The notes below the pieces were generated by a model, which had not been told where the DNA came from, did not search any database, and saw only the letters and a program-made list of their open reading frames with translations. Both the position numbers and the translations under genes were made by a program. Positions 1 through 7,941 of a DNA stretch of 54,478 bases are shown here, one piece after another. Origin of the DNA: Gammaproteobacteria bacterium (lineage in GTDB: Bacteria > Pseudomonadota > Gammaproteobacteria > Arenicellales > Arenicellaceae); assembly GCA_022447525.1 (NCBI GenBank), contig JAKVBA010000033.1, positions 1 to 54,478 of the forward strand, in the 5' to 3' direction. Each line of letters starts with the position of its first letter. Within the stretch, counting starts at the first letter, position 1.

Positions 1-306
1 GCTTCGAGGGTTGTTAAAGCAAGTAATCATTGCCTAGAAGATATAGCAAGAATCGACCAGATCTGGAGTAAATATGCGCGTGAAAATAGTAACGGTGATT
101 TACGTCTCTTGGGTGAGTTCGGTATCAGTGATTGTATGTTTGCGCCGGTCGTGATGCGGTTTGCAACGTATCAGCCTAATCTTTCAGATGCAGCTCGTAA
201 CTATATGAAATCGATGTTAGCGAGTCCACCATTAAAACAATGGATCGATGTCGCTCTGCTGGAAACAGAGGTAGTTGATGTTGATGAGGCTGGAATAGAT
301 CGTTAA
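1..306 (+). CDS. Glutathione S-transferase family protein, C-terminal part (partial)
   Basis: Reading frame 1 is open from the first base to the TAA at 304-306, so the window starts inside this gene and only about 101 C-terminal residues are present. The segment GISDCMFAPVVMRF is the helix signature of the all-alpha C-terminal GST domain, in which an Asp follows Ile-Ser/Ala as the N-capping box. The later stretch around LSDAARNYMKSMLASP also matches the end of soluble GSTs. Members use glutathione in detoxification, reductive cleavage or stress responses; the substrate cannot be told. The glutathione-binding thioredoxin-like domain lies outside the window. It is convergent with the peroxiredoxin gene downstream. 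Confidence 0.8.
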   Translation, partial: ASRVVKASNHCLEDIARIDQIWSKYARENSNGDLRLLGEFGISDCMFAPVVMRFATYQPNLSDAARNYMKSMLASPPLKQWIDVALLETEVVDVDEAGIDR

Positions 307-390
307 CTGTACTCAGTTGACAGGATCAAAACCTGATCTCAGCCTTCTTTTGAACTAACTCCTCTTTTGAGTTGACTCTGGCTTACGCAA

Positions 391-420
391 CAAAAGCCAC
401 TTGGGCTGCACGCGAGTGGC
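391..420 (-). terminator. Candidate intrinsic terminator of the peroxiredoxin gene
   Basis: On the minus strand a GCCACT/AGTGGC stem of six pairs, extended by one wobble and one GC pair, is followed by TTTTG. It lies about 65 bp beyond the peroxiredoxin stop codon, in the convergent gap with the GST gene. The T-run is short, so this is a moderate call. Confidence 0.4.
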
Positions 421-484
421 GATGTGGTTAATTGCTTACACATCAGATAGCTCGCATGCAGAGATAGAGCTTAAAAAATCTGGT

Positions 485-952
485 TCACTGGCTTTTCACT
501 AGCATCAAGACCTCTTCAACATGCCCTTTGACTTTGACCTTTCGCATTTCATGAGTAAGCAATCCTTGTTCATCGAAAATAAAGGTGCTTCTTTCGATAC
601 CCATATATTTTTTACCATACATATTTTTTTCTTTGATCACGTCCATCGCTTTGCAGAGAATTTCATCTGGGTCAGATATTAAGTCGAAGTTAAACTCGTG
701 TTTGTTGATGAAGTTACTGTGTGATCGAATACTTTCTCTGGAGCAACCCAAGATTTCCGTATTGGCAGTCGCAAAATCTGCGTATAGATCCCTGAAATTT
801 TGCCCTTGTGTGGTACAACCGGGTGTGTTGTCTTTGGGGTAAAAGTATAGAACAAGCTTCTTGCCCTTCAAATCCTTTCTCAAAGATAGCGTCTGGTTTT
901 TTGTGGTTGCTACCACGAGGTCTGGAATCTTGTCGCCAATTTCAATGCTCAT
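485..952 (-). CDS. bcp: Thioredoxin-dependent thiol peroxidase, BCP/PrxQ type
   Basis: This 155-residue protein has the usual BCP length. The peroxidatic motif PGCTTQ is present with Cys46, preceded by YFYPKDNTP. BCP enzymes reduce hydrogen peroxide and organic hydroperoxides in the cytoplasm, using thioredoxin as reductant. The resolving cysteine found five residues after the peroxidatic one in the E. coli enzyme is missing here (Asn51). Cys70 and Cys100 are the only other cysteines, so this is either a one-Cys form or one with an alternative partner. It lies 32 bp downstream of the HAD phosphatase gene on the same strand and is probably cotranscribed with it. Confidence 0.93.
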   Translation of the reverse strand: MSIEIGDKIPDLVVATTKNQTLSLRKDLKGKKLVLYFYPKDNTPGCTTQGQNFRDLYADFATANTEILGCSRESIRSHSNFINKHEFNFDLISDPDEILCKAMDVIKEKNMYGKKYMGIERSTFIFDEQGLLTHEMRKVKVKGHVEEVLMLVKSQ

Positions 953-984
953 AATTAATCTGTATCAGGGTTGTATTTATTTAC

Positions 985-1647
985 TCAATCTATGATATCC
1001 CAATTGTGATCTACCGCGTGTTTACGCAGTCTGTCATCGGGTGTTACCGCCACAGGGGTTGCAACAATTTGTAGCAGTGGCAGATCGTTAATTGAATCAC
1101 TGTAAAAGTAGCTATCAGCGAGAGTATCCTCGTTGAGCTCGCGCCCTTGGTTTTCAAGCCATTGCTGTAATCGTTTTATTTTCCCACTCTGAAAGCAGGG
1201 TATGCCAGCTAGTTTACCTGTGAAACGTGAGCCATCAAATTCCGCTGTTGTTGCTAATATGGTGTCAACATTTAATCGCTTAGCTATCGGCTCAGTGACA
1301 AAATCGTTGGTAGCAGTGATGATAAGAATTTCATCACCAGCTTCTCGGTGTTTTTCCAGTAAGCTTGCTTTCCCGGTCTCGATCATCGGTTTGATGACCG
1401 ACTCCATAAACCCGTTATGCCATTCAATTAGTTGTTCAAGCGGAGTATTCGCTAGAATTTGAAACTGATATTCACAAAACTCTTCGATGTTCAATTTGCC
1501 ATCAAGGTACTGCTGGTAAAAAAAGTCTTGTTTTTGTTTTTGTTCAACTGGGTCTACAGCGCCGATTTTCGCTAAATACATGCCCCACCCGTGATCACTG
1601 TCACCGTTTAGCAAAGTATTATCCAAATCAAATAAAGCCAATGCCAT
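985..1647 (-). CDS. HAD-superfamily subfamily IB phosphatase
   Basis: This 220-residue protein is related to phosphoserine phosphatases. Motif I is DLDNTLL with nucleophile Asp7 and Asp9; motif II is the Thr of ILIITAT (about residues 111-113); motif III is Lys156; motif IV is SDSIND with Asp184 and Asp188. The four-helix cap between motifs I and II is typical of the IB subfamily, close to proteins annotated as HAD-IB or CicA-like. The Mg-dependent phosphomonoesterase activity follows from the family, but the physiological substrate is unknown. The gene is divergent from rppH and precedes the peroxiredoxin gene by 32 bp. Confidence 0.85.
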   Translation of the reverse strand: MALALFDLDNTLLNGDSDHGWGMYLAKIGAVDPVEQKQKQDFFYQQYLDGKLNIEEFCEYQFQILANTPLEQLIEWHNGFMESVIKPMIETGKASLLEKHREAGDEILIITATNDFVTEPIAKRLNVDTILATTAEFDGSRFTGKLAGIPCFQSGKIKRLQQWLENQGRELNEDTLADSYFYSDSINDLPLLQIVATPVAVTPDDRLRKHAVDHNWDIID

Positions 1648-1767
1648 AAATAAGCGCCTCAGAGTTCGAAAAAATTATGGGTTAATGTGCTTGCTGAAAA
1701 GTACCGTGAAGGCTTCGGGAGGTGAAAAACCCAGTGCGGGAATAACTGAGGCCTTACGGGAAACTAA

Positions 1768-1796
1768 TACAAAAACTTAGTGGATCTGATTATAAT
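1768..1796 (+). promoter_or_regulatory. Candidate sigma-70 promoter of rppH
   Basis: A perfect TATAAT lies at 1791-1796 in the gap between the divergent HAD phosphatase and rppH genes. The hexamer 17 bp upstream (tacaaa) is a poor -35. Transcription would begin near 1803, which argues against the in-frame GTG at 1805 as the rppH start and in favour of the ATG at 1835/1838. Confidence 0.4.
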
Positions 1797-1837
1797 GCAA
1801 ATACGTGACAGGATTGAGCTGTATTTCTCGACCAATG

Positions 1838-2362
1838 ATGAGTTTTGAACCGATTTTTGCAAATGATGGATATCGCCCTAACGTGGGAATAATTATCTGC
1901 AATGCGAAAGGAGAAGTGTTTTGGGCGAGAAGGATAAATGATGATGGATGGCAGTTTCCGCAAGGTGGCGTTAGTCGAAACGAAGGTCTTGTCGAGGCCA
2001 TGTACAGAGAGCTTCAAGAAGAAACTGGGCTGTGCAGTAATCAGGTTAAGTTGGTCGCTCATACTAAGCAGTGGCTCCACTACGATTTGCCCCCAAGTCT
2101 GCTCAGAAATCAACGGCGTCGTACCCCCCTAGGTCCACGTAAAAGAGTTGGCTTCAAAGGCCAGAAACAGATTTGGTTTTTACTTGAGTTAGTTGATGAT
2201 GATTCGGCAGTAAACTTACAAGCTGGTCCAGAACAACCTGAATTTGCCGATTGGAGATGGGTAGATACGAATCATGCTATCAATAATATAGTTGACTTCA
2301 AAAGGTCGGTCTATCAACAAGCCATGGACGAGCTCAAGCAGTTTTTTCCAAGTCATCAATAG
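1838..2362 (+). CDS. rppH: RNA pyrophosphohydrolase RppH (NudH)
   Basis: RppH is a Nudix hydrolase that removes pyrophosphate from the 5' triphosphate end of mRNAs and so triggers RNase E-dependent decay. The N-terminal DGYRPNVGIIICN block, WQFPQGGV and the Nudix box with REL-x-EE-TGL identify the orthologue. From the ATG at 1838 the protein is 174 residues, close to the 176 of E. coli RppH. An in-frame GTG at 1805 and an ATG at 1835 would add 11 or 1 residues. I prefer 1835/1838 because a TATAAT box at 1791 places the transcript start near 1803. No strong ribosome-binding site is seen. It is followed after 8 bp by the transpeptidase-like gene. Confidence 0.95.
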   Translation: MSFEPIFANDGYRPNVGIIICNAKGEVFWARRINDDGWQFPQGGVSRNEGLVEAMYRELQEETGLCSNQVKLVAHTKQWLHYDLPPSLLRNQRRRTPLGPRKRVGFKGQKQIWFLLELVDDDSAVNLQAGPEQPEFADWRWVDTNHAINNIVDFKRSVYQQAMDELKQFFPSHQ

Positions 2363-2370
2363 GTATAAGA

Positions 2371-3816
2371 GTGATTGGTAGAACTTTACCCAAGTATACA
2401 AGGTTGGGATTAGTCCCTCTTTTGTTAGTCATAAACCAAGCCTCTTTTGCTGAAAAAATAGCCAGACACGGTAAAGAGCCTTCGGTGGTACGAGAGCCCT
2501 CAGCGGTACGAGAGCCCTCAGCGGTACGAGAGCCCTCAGCGGTAAAAGAGCCCTCAGCGGTAAAAGAGCCCTCAGCGGTAAAAGAGCCCTCAGCGCTAAG
2601 AGAGCCCTCAGCGCTAAGAGAGCCCTCAGCGATCAATTATTCTTTGCCGCTAAATAAAAAACAGGTAGCTGCTGCCCTTACTCCGCATGCGATTCAAAAC
2701 CGATTTCCTAACAAACTCAACTTTATTGGCTCTGACAAGAAAAAAGTATCTGGGTATGTCGACTATACGTTTGATCGGCACGTACACAATAAACTCGCTG
2801 AAGTTTATCTGCAATATCAGCCGGATTATGCGTGTTTTGTAGCACTTGACGTAGAGACAGGTGCGATAATTAACCTAAGCAGCTTCGTGAAATCTGAAGA
2901 GCAGTGGGATAATTTAGTAATGCGGGCTGATTATCCGGCAGCGTCAGTTTTTAAAATGATCACTGCGGCCGCGGGCCTTGATAGCGGAGTGATTAAAATG
3001 AATAGCGTTTTTCCTTTTAACGGAAAAAGCACTTCCTTATATAAAAGCCAGGTGCTTAGGCATAAAGATAACAAATGGACTCGTAAACCGACTTTAGTGG
3101 AATCATTTGCTAAGTCGATAAATCCGGTGTTTGGGCAAATTGGTATTTTTAAGGTGGGTAAAGACAATTTAAGTCAATATGCTACGAAATTTGGGTTTGA
3201 TACCCCATTGCACAGCGATTTTCATCTTCCTGAGAGTCGTCTGGACCTCAATTTAAATGACAAATGGCTCATAGCTGAGGCTGCCTCTGGTTACACTAAG
3301 AAAATAACATTAAGCCCGATACATGCAGCCCAGTTAGCTGCGATCATTGCAAATGATGGCAAGATGGTTACTCCTTATATGGTAGAGAGTGTTACAGCAA
3401 GAGACGGTGCGACCCTATATCAGAAACAACAAGTTGCAGATAAACAACAGGTAATAAAAGCAACCTCTGCTAAAGATATGAGAGCACTCATGCGAGCGAC
3501 TACAAGGTCAGGTTCGGCAAAAAAATCTTTTCAAGGTATACACCGCTACAAAATCTATAGTGGCATGGAAATCGGCGGTAAAACTGGATCTCTTACCGGC
3601 TATTCTCCAAAAGGAAGACACGACTGGTTTGTAGGTTATGCTCAGAAAAATGGGCGAAAAGTAGCCTATGCCTCACTTATTGTAAATAAAGAAAAATGGT
3701 ATGTGAGAAGCGCCTACGTTGCACGCCAGTTTATCTATCACTATTTTAGCGAGCAGGCTCGCTTGGCTAAGCAGAAATCGAGTACCCCAGTCCTGTCGAC
3801 ACAAGGCGGGAGTTAA
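2371..3816 (+). CDS. Secreted penicillin-binding transpeptidase-domain protein with hexapeptide repeats
   Basis: This 481-residue protein starts with GTG. Residues 1-28 form a signal peptide or N-terminal anchor with a hydrophobic stretch at 13-24. Residues 36-89 are nine tandem EPS-x-x-R/K hexapeptides. The C-terminal domain (about 125-465) is a penicillin-binding transpeptidase-type fold with the three active-site motifs: S192-V-F-K195 (SxxK), S249-I-N251 (SxN) and K404-T-G-S407 (KTG). It resembles the catalytic domain of class B PBPs without their large N-terminal pedestal, so it probably acts on peptidoglycan in the periplasm as a D,D-transpeptidase or carboxypeptidase. It is only 8 bp behind rppH and may be cotranscribed with it. 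The exact activity is not known. Confidence 0.85.
   Translation: MIGRTLPKYTRLGLVPLLLVINQASFAEKIARHGKEPSVVREPSAVREPSAVREPSAVKEPSAVKEPSAVKEPSALREPSALREPSAINYSLPLNKKQVAAALTPHAIQNRFPNKLNFIGSDKKKVSGYVDYTFDRHVHNKLAEVYLQYQPDYACFVALDVETGAIINLSSFVKSEEQWDNLVMRADYPAASVFKMITAAAGLDSGVIKMNSVFPFNGKSTSLYKSQVLRHKDNKWTRKPTLVESFAKSINPVFGQIGIFKVGKDNLSQYATKFGFDTPLHSDFHLPESRLDLNLNDKWLIAEAASGYTKKITLSPIHAAQLAAIIANDGKMVTPYMVESVTARDGATLYQKQQVADKQQVIKATSAKDMRALMRATTRSGSAKKSFQGIHRYKIYSGMEIGGKTGSLTGYSPKGRHDWFVGYAQKNGRKVAYASLIVNKEKWYVRSAYVARQFIYHYFSEQARLAKQKSSTPVLSTQGGS
2476..2637 (+). repeat. Nine in-frame 18-bp tandem repeats
   Basis: Nine consecutive 18-bp units with consensus gagccctcagcggtacga code for EPSAVR-type hexapeptides. 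The unit order is VVR, AVR, AVR, AVK, AVK, AVK, ALR, ALR, AIN. Variants occur in blocks of two or three identical neighbours, as expected from slippage or unequal exchange. The repeat forms the charged, proline-containing linker between signal peptide and catalytic domain of the transpeptidase-like protein. Confidence 0.95.
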
Positions 3817-3843
3817 TTACAATTAAAATTCGACAGTTATAGC

Positions 3844-4329
3844 CTATTTGCGTATTTTGGATATCAAAGTGGTCGTGGAGCGCTCAAACTTAAATTCGAT
3901 AGAGTGAACCTCGCCGCCAGTTTGCGTAACAAAATCAGCACCAACAATCTCGCTAATTTGCCAGTCGCCACCTTTCACTAAATGGTCAGGACAGGTTAGT
4001 TTTATGGTATTTAACGGAGTATCTTCGTCAAAACTAATTACGGCGTCTACACAATGAAGAGAGGCTAAAACAGCCATTCTGTCTTCCAGATTGTTAATCG
4101 GTCGATCATTGCCTTTACCTAGTCGTTTGACGGAAGCATCTGTATTAGCCGCAACGATTAACGATGCACCAAGATTGCGGGCTTGTTCTAGATAAGTGAC
4201 GTGCCCTCTGTGAAGAATATCGAAACATCCATTGGTAAACACTAATGGGCGAGGTAATTGGCTTACGTGCGATAGTATGGTTTTATTATCAGCGTCGGGG
4301 GCGATAATCTTCAAACGATGGTCTAGCAT
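3844..4329 (-). CDS. rfaE2: D-glycero-beta-D-manno-heptose 1-phosphate adenylyltransferase, stand-alone
   Basis: This is a nucleotidyltransferase of the cytidylyltransferase-like family, making ADP-heptose for the lipopolysaccharide inner core. The N-terminal FTNGCFDILHRGH block contains the HxGH signature (H40-R-G-H43), followed by the D-S/A-V-K-R-x-K-G and R-P-x-N-x-x-x-D-R-M segments typical of the C-terminal domain of HldE. At 161 residues it is that domain alone; the sugar kinase half (HldE1/RfaE1) found fused in E. coli is not in this window. It lies 12 bp downstream of dolP on the same strand and is probably cotranscribed with it, so both products serve the outer membrane. Confidence 0.92.
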   Translation of the reverse strand: MLDHRLKIIAPDADNKTILSHVSQLPRPLVFTNGCFDILHRGHVTYLEQARNLGASLIVAANTDASVKRLGKGNDRPINNLEDRMAVLASLHCVDAVISFDEDTPLNTIKLTCPDHLVKGGDWQISEIVGADFVTQTGGEVHSIEFKFERSTTTLISKIRK

Positions 4330-4341
4330 TCTTTTAGTCTC

Positions 4342-4944
4342 TTATTGTTCGCTTTTTGCTTTGTATTCAAATACCCTCACAACTCTTTTGACGCCTCGAA
4401 TCGAGCTGGCGTGCTCGGTAGCTTTGTCGGCTTCTTCGTGCGTGACTATCCCCATCAGGTAAACACTACCCTGGGTAGTAACAACTTTAACTCTATTGGC
4501 GTCTAAACCGGTTTTTAAAATCAGCCGACTTTTGACTTTGCTTGAAATCCAAGCGTCGTTGGCTATGTTATTAAATCGACTCTTTGAGTTGATGGTAGTC
4601 TCGTCTACTATTTGTCTGACCCCTCGAATTTGGCTCAATTTTGGCAGAAGTTCACGTTTAAGCTCGATTGATTCTATTTCACCCGTCAAGAGAAGGATTC
4701 CATTCCATGACTGTGTTTTAAGGTGTACGCCTTTTCTGTATTTCTTATTGGAATTGGCGACATTTTTTGCTGCAAATTCGATGCCGCCGTCGTCGATGTA
4801 TTCCCCAATACTTCTGCGATCGTGGATAATATCTACTGTGGTAATGGCCACGCCGGCTACTAGTGCTGTGGCACAACCGCTTAAGGTCGAGATGGCTAGT
4901 ACCAGAATACAGGCTTTTTGCAGAATCAGTTTTGTGGAAGTCAT
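4342..4944 (-). CDS. dolP: Outer-membrane lipoprotein with two BON domains, DolP (YraP) type
   Basis: This 200-residue protein has a lipoprotein signal peptide with lipobox LSGC (Cys24). The two BON domains lie at about residues 54-120 and 130-196; each carries the GxVxLxG-type core (around ILLLTGEI and SVYLMGIV). DolP binds anionic phospholipid at division sites and supports outer-membrane integrity and BAM function in E. coli. The position downstream of lpoA and yraN on the same strand matches the enterobacterial lpoA-yraN-diaA-dolP order, except that diaA is absent. The 3' neighbour is rfaE2. A long reading frame on the opposite strand is a shadow. Confidence 0.9.
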   Translation of the reverse strand: MTSTKLILQKACILVLAISTLSGCATALVAGVAITTVDIIHDRRSIGEYIDDGGIEFAAKNVANSNKKYRKGVHLKTQSWNGILLLTGEIESIELKRELLPKLSQIRGVRQIVDETTINSKSRFNNIANDAWISSKVKSRLILKTGLDANRVKVVTTQGSVYLMGIVTHEEADKATEHASSIRGVKRVVRVFEYKAKSEQ

Positions 4945-5346
4945 GGGCAGTTGGCTGATTGTATTGTTTAGATTTATTCTTGTGATATTGGTGTTTATGA
5001 GATCAACAATTCTTATTATTTGACTATAGCTCGTTAAGTAGGTGTGACCTTTTTAACCTACGAGTGATTAGACTGTTGGGTTGTATCTAATCATTGTTAT
5101 GCTGTAAGAGTAATGTTTTGGCTTAGAGTCGCTGATTTTCCTTCGAGTTATAAAAAGAGTAAGTTAAATCGCCCAATTTCTTAAACAGTGATCCCTAATT
5201 CTGTTCCAATAAGCATCACAATAGCAATAAATCTGTCTAATAATTCACACATATGGTCCCAAAATGACGTGCTTCATGATTAAGGCTGTTGATCAATGTG
5301 GCTATTTTTTCGATTAAGCTAGAGTGTTGATATTGCTCGACTAAAT
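4945..5346. other. 402-bp gap between dolP and yraN, no gene seen
   Basis: This AT-rich interval sits exactly where E. coli and many relatives carry diaA. I see no reading frame in it resembling a SIS-domain protein and no convincing remnant, and stop codons are frequent in all frames. It must contain the promoter for dolP-rfaE2 (leftward) and any terminator for lpoA-yraN, but no strong consensus elements or hairpin could be picked out by eye. Confidence 0.6.
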
Positions 5347-5703
5347 TTAATCAATTGCGTTTTTTATCCACTCCAATCTGGCATTAAACAAACTTCCGCT
5401 CAGTCCAATAACGTCAAAGCGAGCAGGATATTGGAAAGCTCTTTGCTTGAGTAAATAATGCTTCGCTGCTTTCTTTAATTTAACCTGCTTGTTGATGTCT
5501 ACAGTGTCGGCCGGCGTCCCAAAATCACAGTGTTTTCTGTATCGGACCTCAATGAAAACTAAACAATCCCCATCTAAACCAATTAGGTCTATTTCACCCA
5601 GTTTGCACCGATAGTTTCGTTCGATTATTTTTACACCTTGAGTGCTTAAGTATCTAGCTGCCAATTTTTCGGCGCGATTCCCTAGTATCCCAGTTTTGGT
5701 CAT
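5347..5703 (-). CDS. yraN: YraN family endonuclease-like protein (UPF0102)
   Basis: This 118-residue protein has the usual length for the family. The fold is that of small Holliday-junction resolvase-like or restriction-type nucleases. The conserved core is visible as G-E37-I-D39-L followed by LVFIEVRYR with Glu52, the probable metal-binding site. Biochemical function is not settled. The first 50 bp overlap the 3' end of lpoA in another frame, which indicates translational coupling. No alternative methionine within the first conserved block would remove the overlap. The gene normally follows lpoA, as it does here. Confidence 0.93.
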   Translation of the reverse strand: MTKTGILGNRAEKLAARYLSTQGVKIIERNYRCKLGEIDLIGLDGDCLVFIEVRYRKHCDFGTPADTVDINKQVKLKKAAKHYLLKQRAFQYPARFDVIGLSGSLFNARLEWIKNAID

Positions 5704-7837
5704 TATAGCTTCCCTTGCTTTGAAAATGCTTGGCGTCGTCGCTAATACTCCCCTCAGTACTTTCTTGGTCGTTCTCTAATGGGGTGAGATCCATGCCGGG
5801 ATTCTCCACGATTTCTAATTTTCCCTGAGTAAATTTCGCCCATAGAGGCTGATGAGTTAACTCCCCAGACGCTGTCAGGCTTATTGTGCCAGTATTTCCC
5901 TCGATGGCATAGCGAGAATCGCTTTGGAACTTCCCAAAATTACCAGCAATGCGATAAGAGTCCATGCCCATAGCGTAGAGCATGTTTAACTGGCCAGCGT
6001 AGGGAGATAAGTTGCTAGAGCGAACGACCCAGGGCATTACCGGAAAAACGGTACCATCTAAGTCCATATTGTTGATTTCGTCAACGATGCCATTGTAAAG
6101 AGAAGAGGTGCCATACACTGATATTTGAGCGTTGGTATAGAAATTAATTTGAGGACGAATAACTCGCCCCACCTCAGCATTTGCGAGCAGAAGCACGAAG
6201 TCTAAGTCACCTCGCTGGTATGGTGAAAACTTTGGAGTGAAGCCAAGACTAGAGCTTAGCTGGCGATGTCGTCTCTCACTCGCATGAACGCCGAACAGCT
6301 GTTTTAGTTGATTGCTATGATCGTATTGTTGTGGTGAGTATTCGATTGTGCTGTTGAGCTTGCCACCCAATGCCAACCATCTTTGTGTAAACCCTTTCAG
6401 AACTCTTTCGCTGGTTTGTGAAGAGTGCCACAAAACGCCGGCGCTCAAGTGACCGTCGCGCCAAGCTTTTTCGGCGACTCTTTGTCCCTCGGCTTCAGGG
6501 CTCATCGATAATCGCTGAGCTCCGGTGGTGAGCGGCTTATCGCCACCCATCATCAGAAGTTGGGCAGAGTCATTACTCTGGTTACCATAGAAACTAAGGT
6601 AACCGTTTATTTCATTACTATAGTTTTTGCCTATTGGGCCAATAATATAATCGGCGCCTGCATTAATTGCTGCTGCATAGTATTGGCCAATCTGTAGCGG
6701 GTTGTCGCCAATATCGTAGAAGCGCAGGTCGGGTCTAAATATGGAGGTATTAGAGATATGCTCACGCTCTATACCTGATTTAACCGCATTAGCTGCCTTT
6801 TGGTAGCGTGACGTCAGGGGCAGTAGAACGTAAATTGACTGCGGTGAGGTTGCGCTCCATTCCCCCTTAGTGAGCAGCCTAAAATCGTCATTTTGCAAAT
6901 CGTCACGCCATTGGTTGAATTGCGGGGGAGTATTTTGCACTTCACCAATTTTGCCGATGAGACTCTGTTGAATTCTATTGCGGACTTTGGAGTCCCTCGC
7001 ATTTACGGTGAGTATTTCTCGCTTCGACAAAGGGATCATATTGATGACTTGCCAAATGTAGCGAGTAGTCTCAGCTTTAGCTGTTCCAGATAAGCCACTT
7101 TCTCTTCGAATCAACGTGGATATTGCACTTTCGCTGTTGCCTAAAGCTTGGTGACATAGTGACGCAAGCAGCAGTGCATCTATTTCCTGAGCTGACAGCT
7201 GGATAAGTTCTTCATCCAACGCCTTTGGCTCGATGTAATTACGATCTTCTTGATCTGTTGAACTATCTGTAGCTGATGATGTGTCCTCGTCAGTTGGTTC
7301 GATGAGGTTAGAGTTAGTATCAATTGCAGTATAGATTAGAGGAGCTAGTGTTGTTAATGCTTGTTGGTAGTAGCCTTGAGCATAGTCATCGTAAGCATAG
7401 ACAATGAGCGTTGTATCGTAGTGATCAGCACGGGTTAATGGTTGGCCCATAAGATCAAGAAGCTCCCTGGCCTGTTGAGATCTGTTAGCTTGTATGTAAT
7501 GTTCCGCAGCGCTTAATATTGCTTCGGTTTTAGCTTCATCACTCTCTTGCTGAGCAGCCTGCTCTTGAAAGTGTTGTGCTCTTGCTGCTTGCTCAGCTTG
7601 GGTTTCGTTGTACTCGTATGACTCGCTATCAAGCTTCGGCTCGTTCAGAACTAATGGTGCATCTAATGATTCCTGAGTTTGCTCTTGATTTGCTGTATTG
7701 GAGCCCATAGTCGGAACAGGGCTATATGGATTATTGGCGCAAGCGGTTAATAAAGTAGTCAAAGTAATTCCGAGCCATAATCTAATGGGTATTCTAAAGG
7801 ACGCTGAAGATTGACAGGCTTGTAATAGAAGATGCAT
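5654..7837 (-). CDS. lpoA: Penicillin-binding protein activator LpoA (outer-membrane lipoprotein)
   Basis: This 727-residue protein has a lipoprotein signal ending in LLTAC (Cys33), so the mature protein is anchored in the outer membrane and crosses the periplasm. The N-terminal part (about 85-300) is helical and TPR-like, interrupted by an acidic Ser/Thr/Asp-rich segment near 185-200. The C-terminal part (about 320-680) is the periplasmic-binding-protein-like domain with the segments SIYVLLPLTSRYQKAANAV and ADYIIGPIGK. LpoA stimulates the bifunctional synthase PBP1A. The gene is divergent from rsmI, as in E. coli, and overlaps yraN by 50 bp. N-terminal sequence beyond the lipobox is low complexity, as is usual in this family. 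Confidence 0.93.
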   Translation of the reverse strand: MHLLLQACQSSASFRIPIRLWLGITLTTLLTACANNPYSPVPTMGSNTANQEQTQESLDAPLVLNEPKLDSESYEYNETQAEQAARAQHFQEQAAQQESDEAKTEAILSAAEHYIQANRSQQARELLDLMGQPLTRADHYDTTLIVYAYDDYAQGYYQQALTTLAPLIYTAIDTNSNLIEPTDEDTSSATDSSTDQEDRNYIEPKALDEELIQLSAQEIDALLLASLCHQALGNSESAISTLIRRESGLSGTAKAETTRYIWQVINMIPLSKREILTVNARDSKVRNRIQQSLIGKIGEVQNTPPQFNQWRDDLQNDDFRLLTKGEWSATSPQSIYVLLPLTSRYQKAANAVKSGIEREHISNTSIFRPDLRFYDIGDNPLQIGQYYAAAINAGADYIIGPIGKNYSNEINGYLSFYGNQSNDSAQLLMMGGDKPLTTGAQRLSMSPEAEGQRVAEKAWRDGHLSAGVLWHSSQTSERVLKGFTQRWLALGGKLNSTIEYSPQQYDHSNQLKQLFGVHASERRHRQLSSSLGFTPKFSPYQRGDLDFVLLLANAEVGRVIRPQINFYTNAQISVYGTSSLYNGIVDEINNMDLDGTVFPVMPWVVRSSNLSPYAGQLNMLYAMGMDSYRIAGNFGKFQSDSRYAIEGNTGTISLTASGELTHQPLWAKFTQGKLEIVENPGMDLTPLENDQESTEGSISDDAKHFQSKGSYNDQNWDTRESRRKIGS

Positions 7838-7941
7838 TTTTTCTTTAATCCGATTATTCTGAGCGCGTTTCGGGTAGATATGGTCTGATTATTATTAGAT
7901 CGCTAACCCGAATTGTCTAAGTCTTATTAGGAGTATACCGA

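Noticed and set aside
2334-2636. 100-codon minus-strand frame with AEGS repeats
   Set aside because: It is the complementary reading of the 18-bp repeats and has no other protein-like sequence; the plus-strand frame contains the transpeptidase motifs.
2476-2637. Possible CRISPR array
   Set aside because: The units are contiguous 18-mers in frame within a gene, with no spacers and no cas genes.
4496-5023. 175-codon plus-strand frame
   Set aside because: It lies antisense to dolP, which has a lipobox and two BON domains; the plus frame has no recognisable features.
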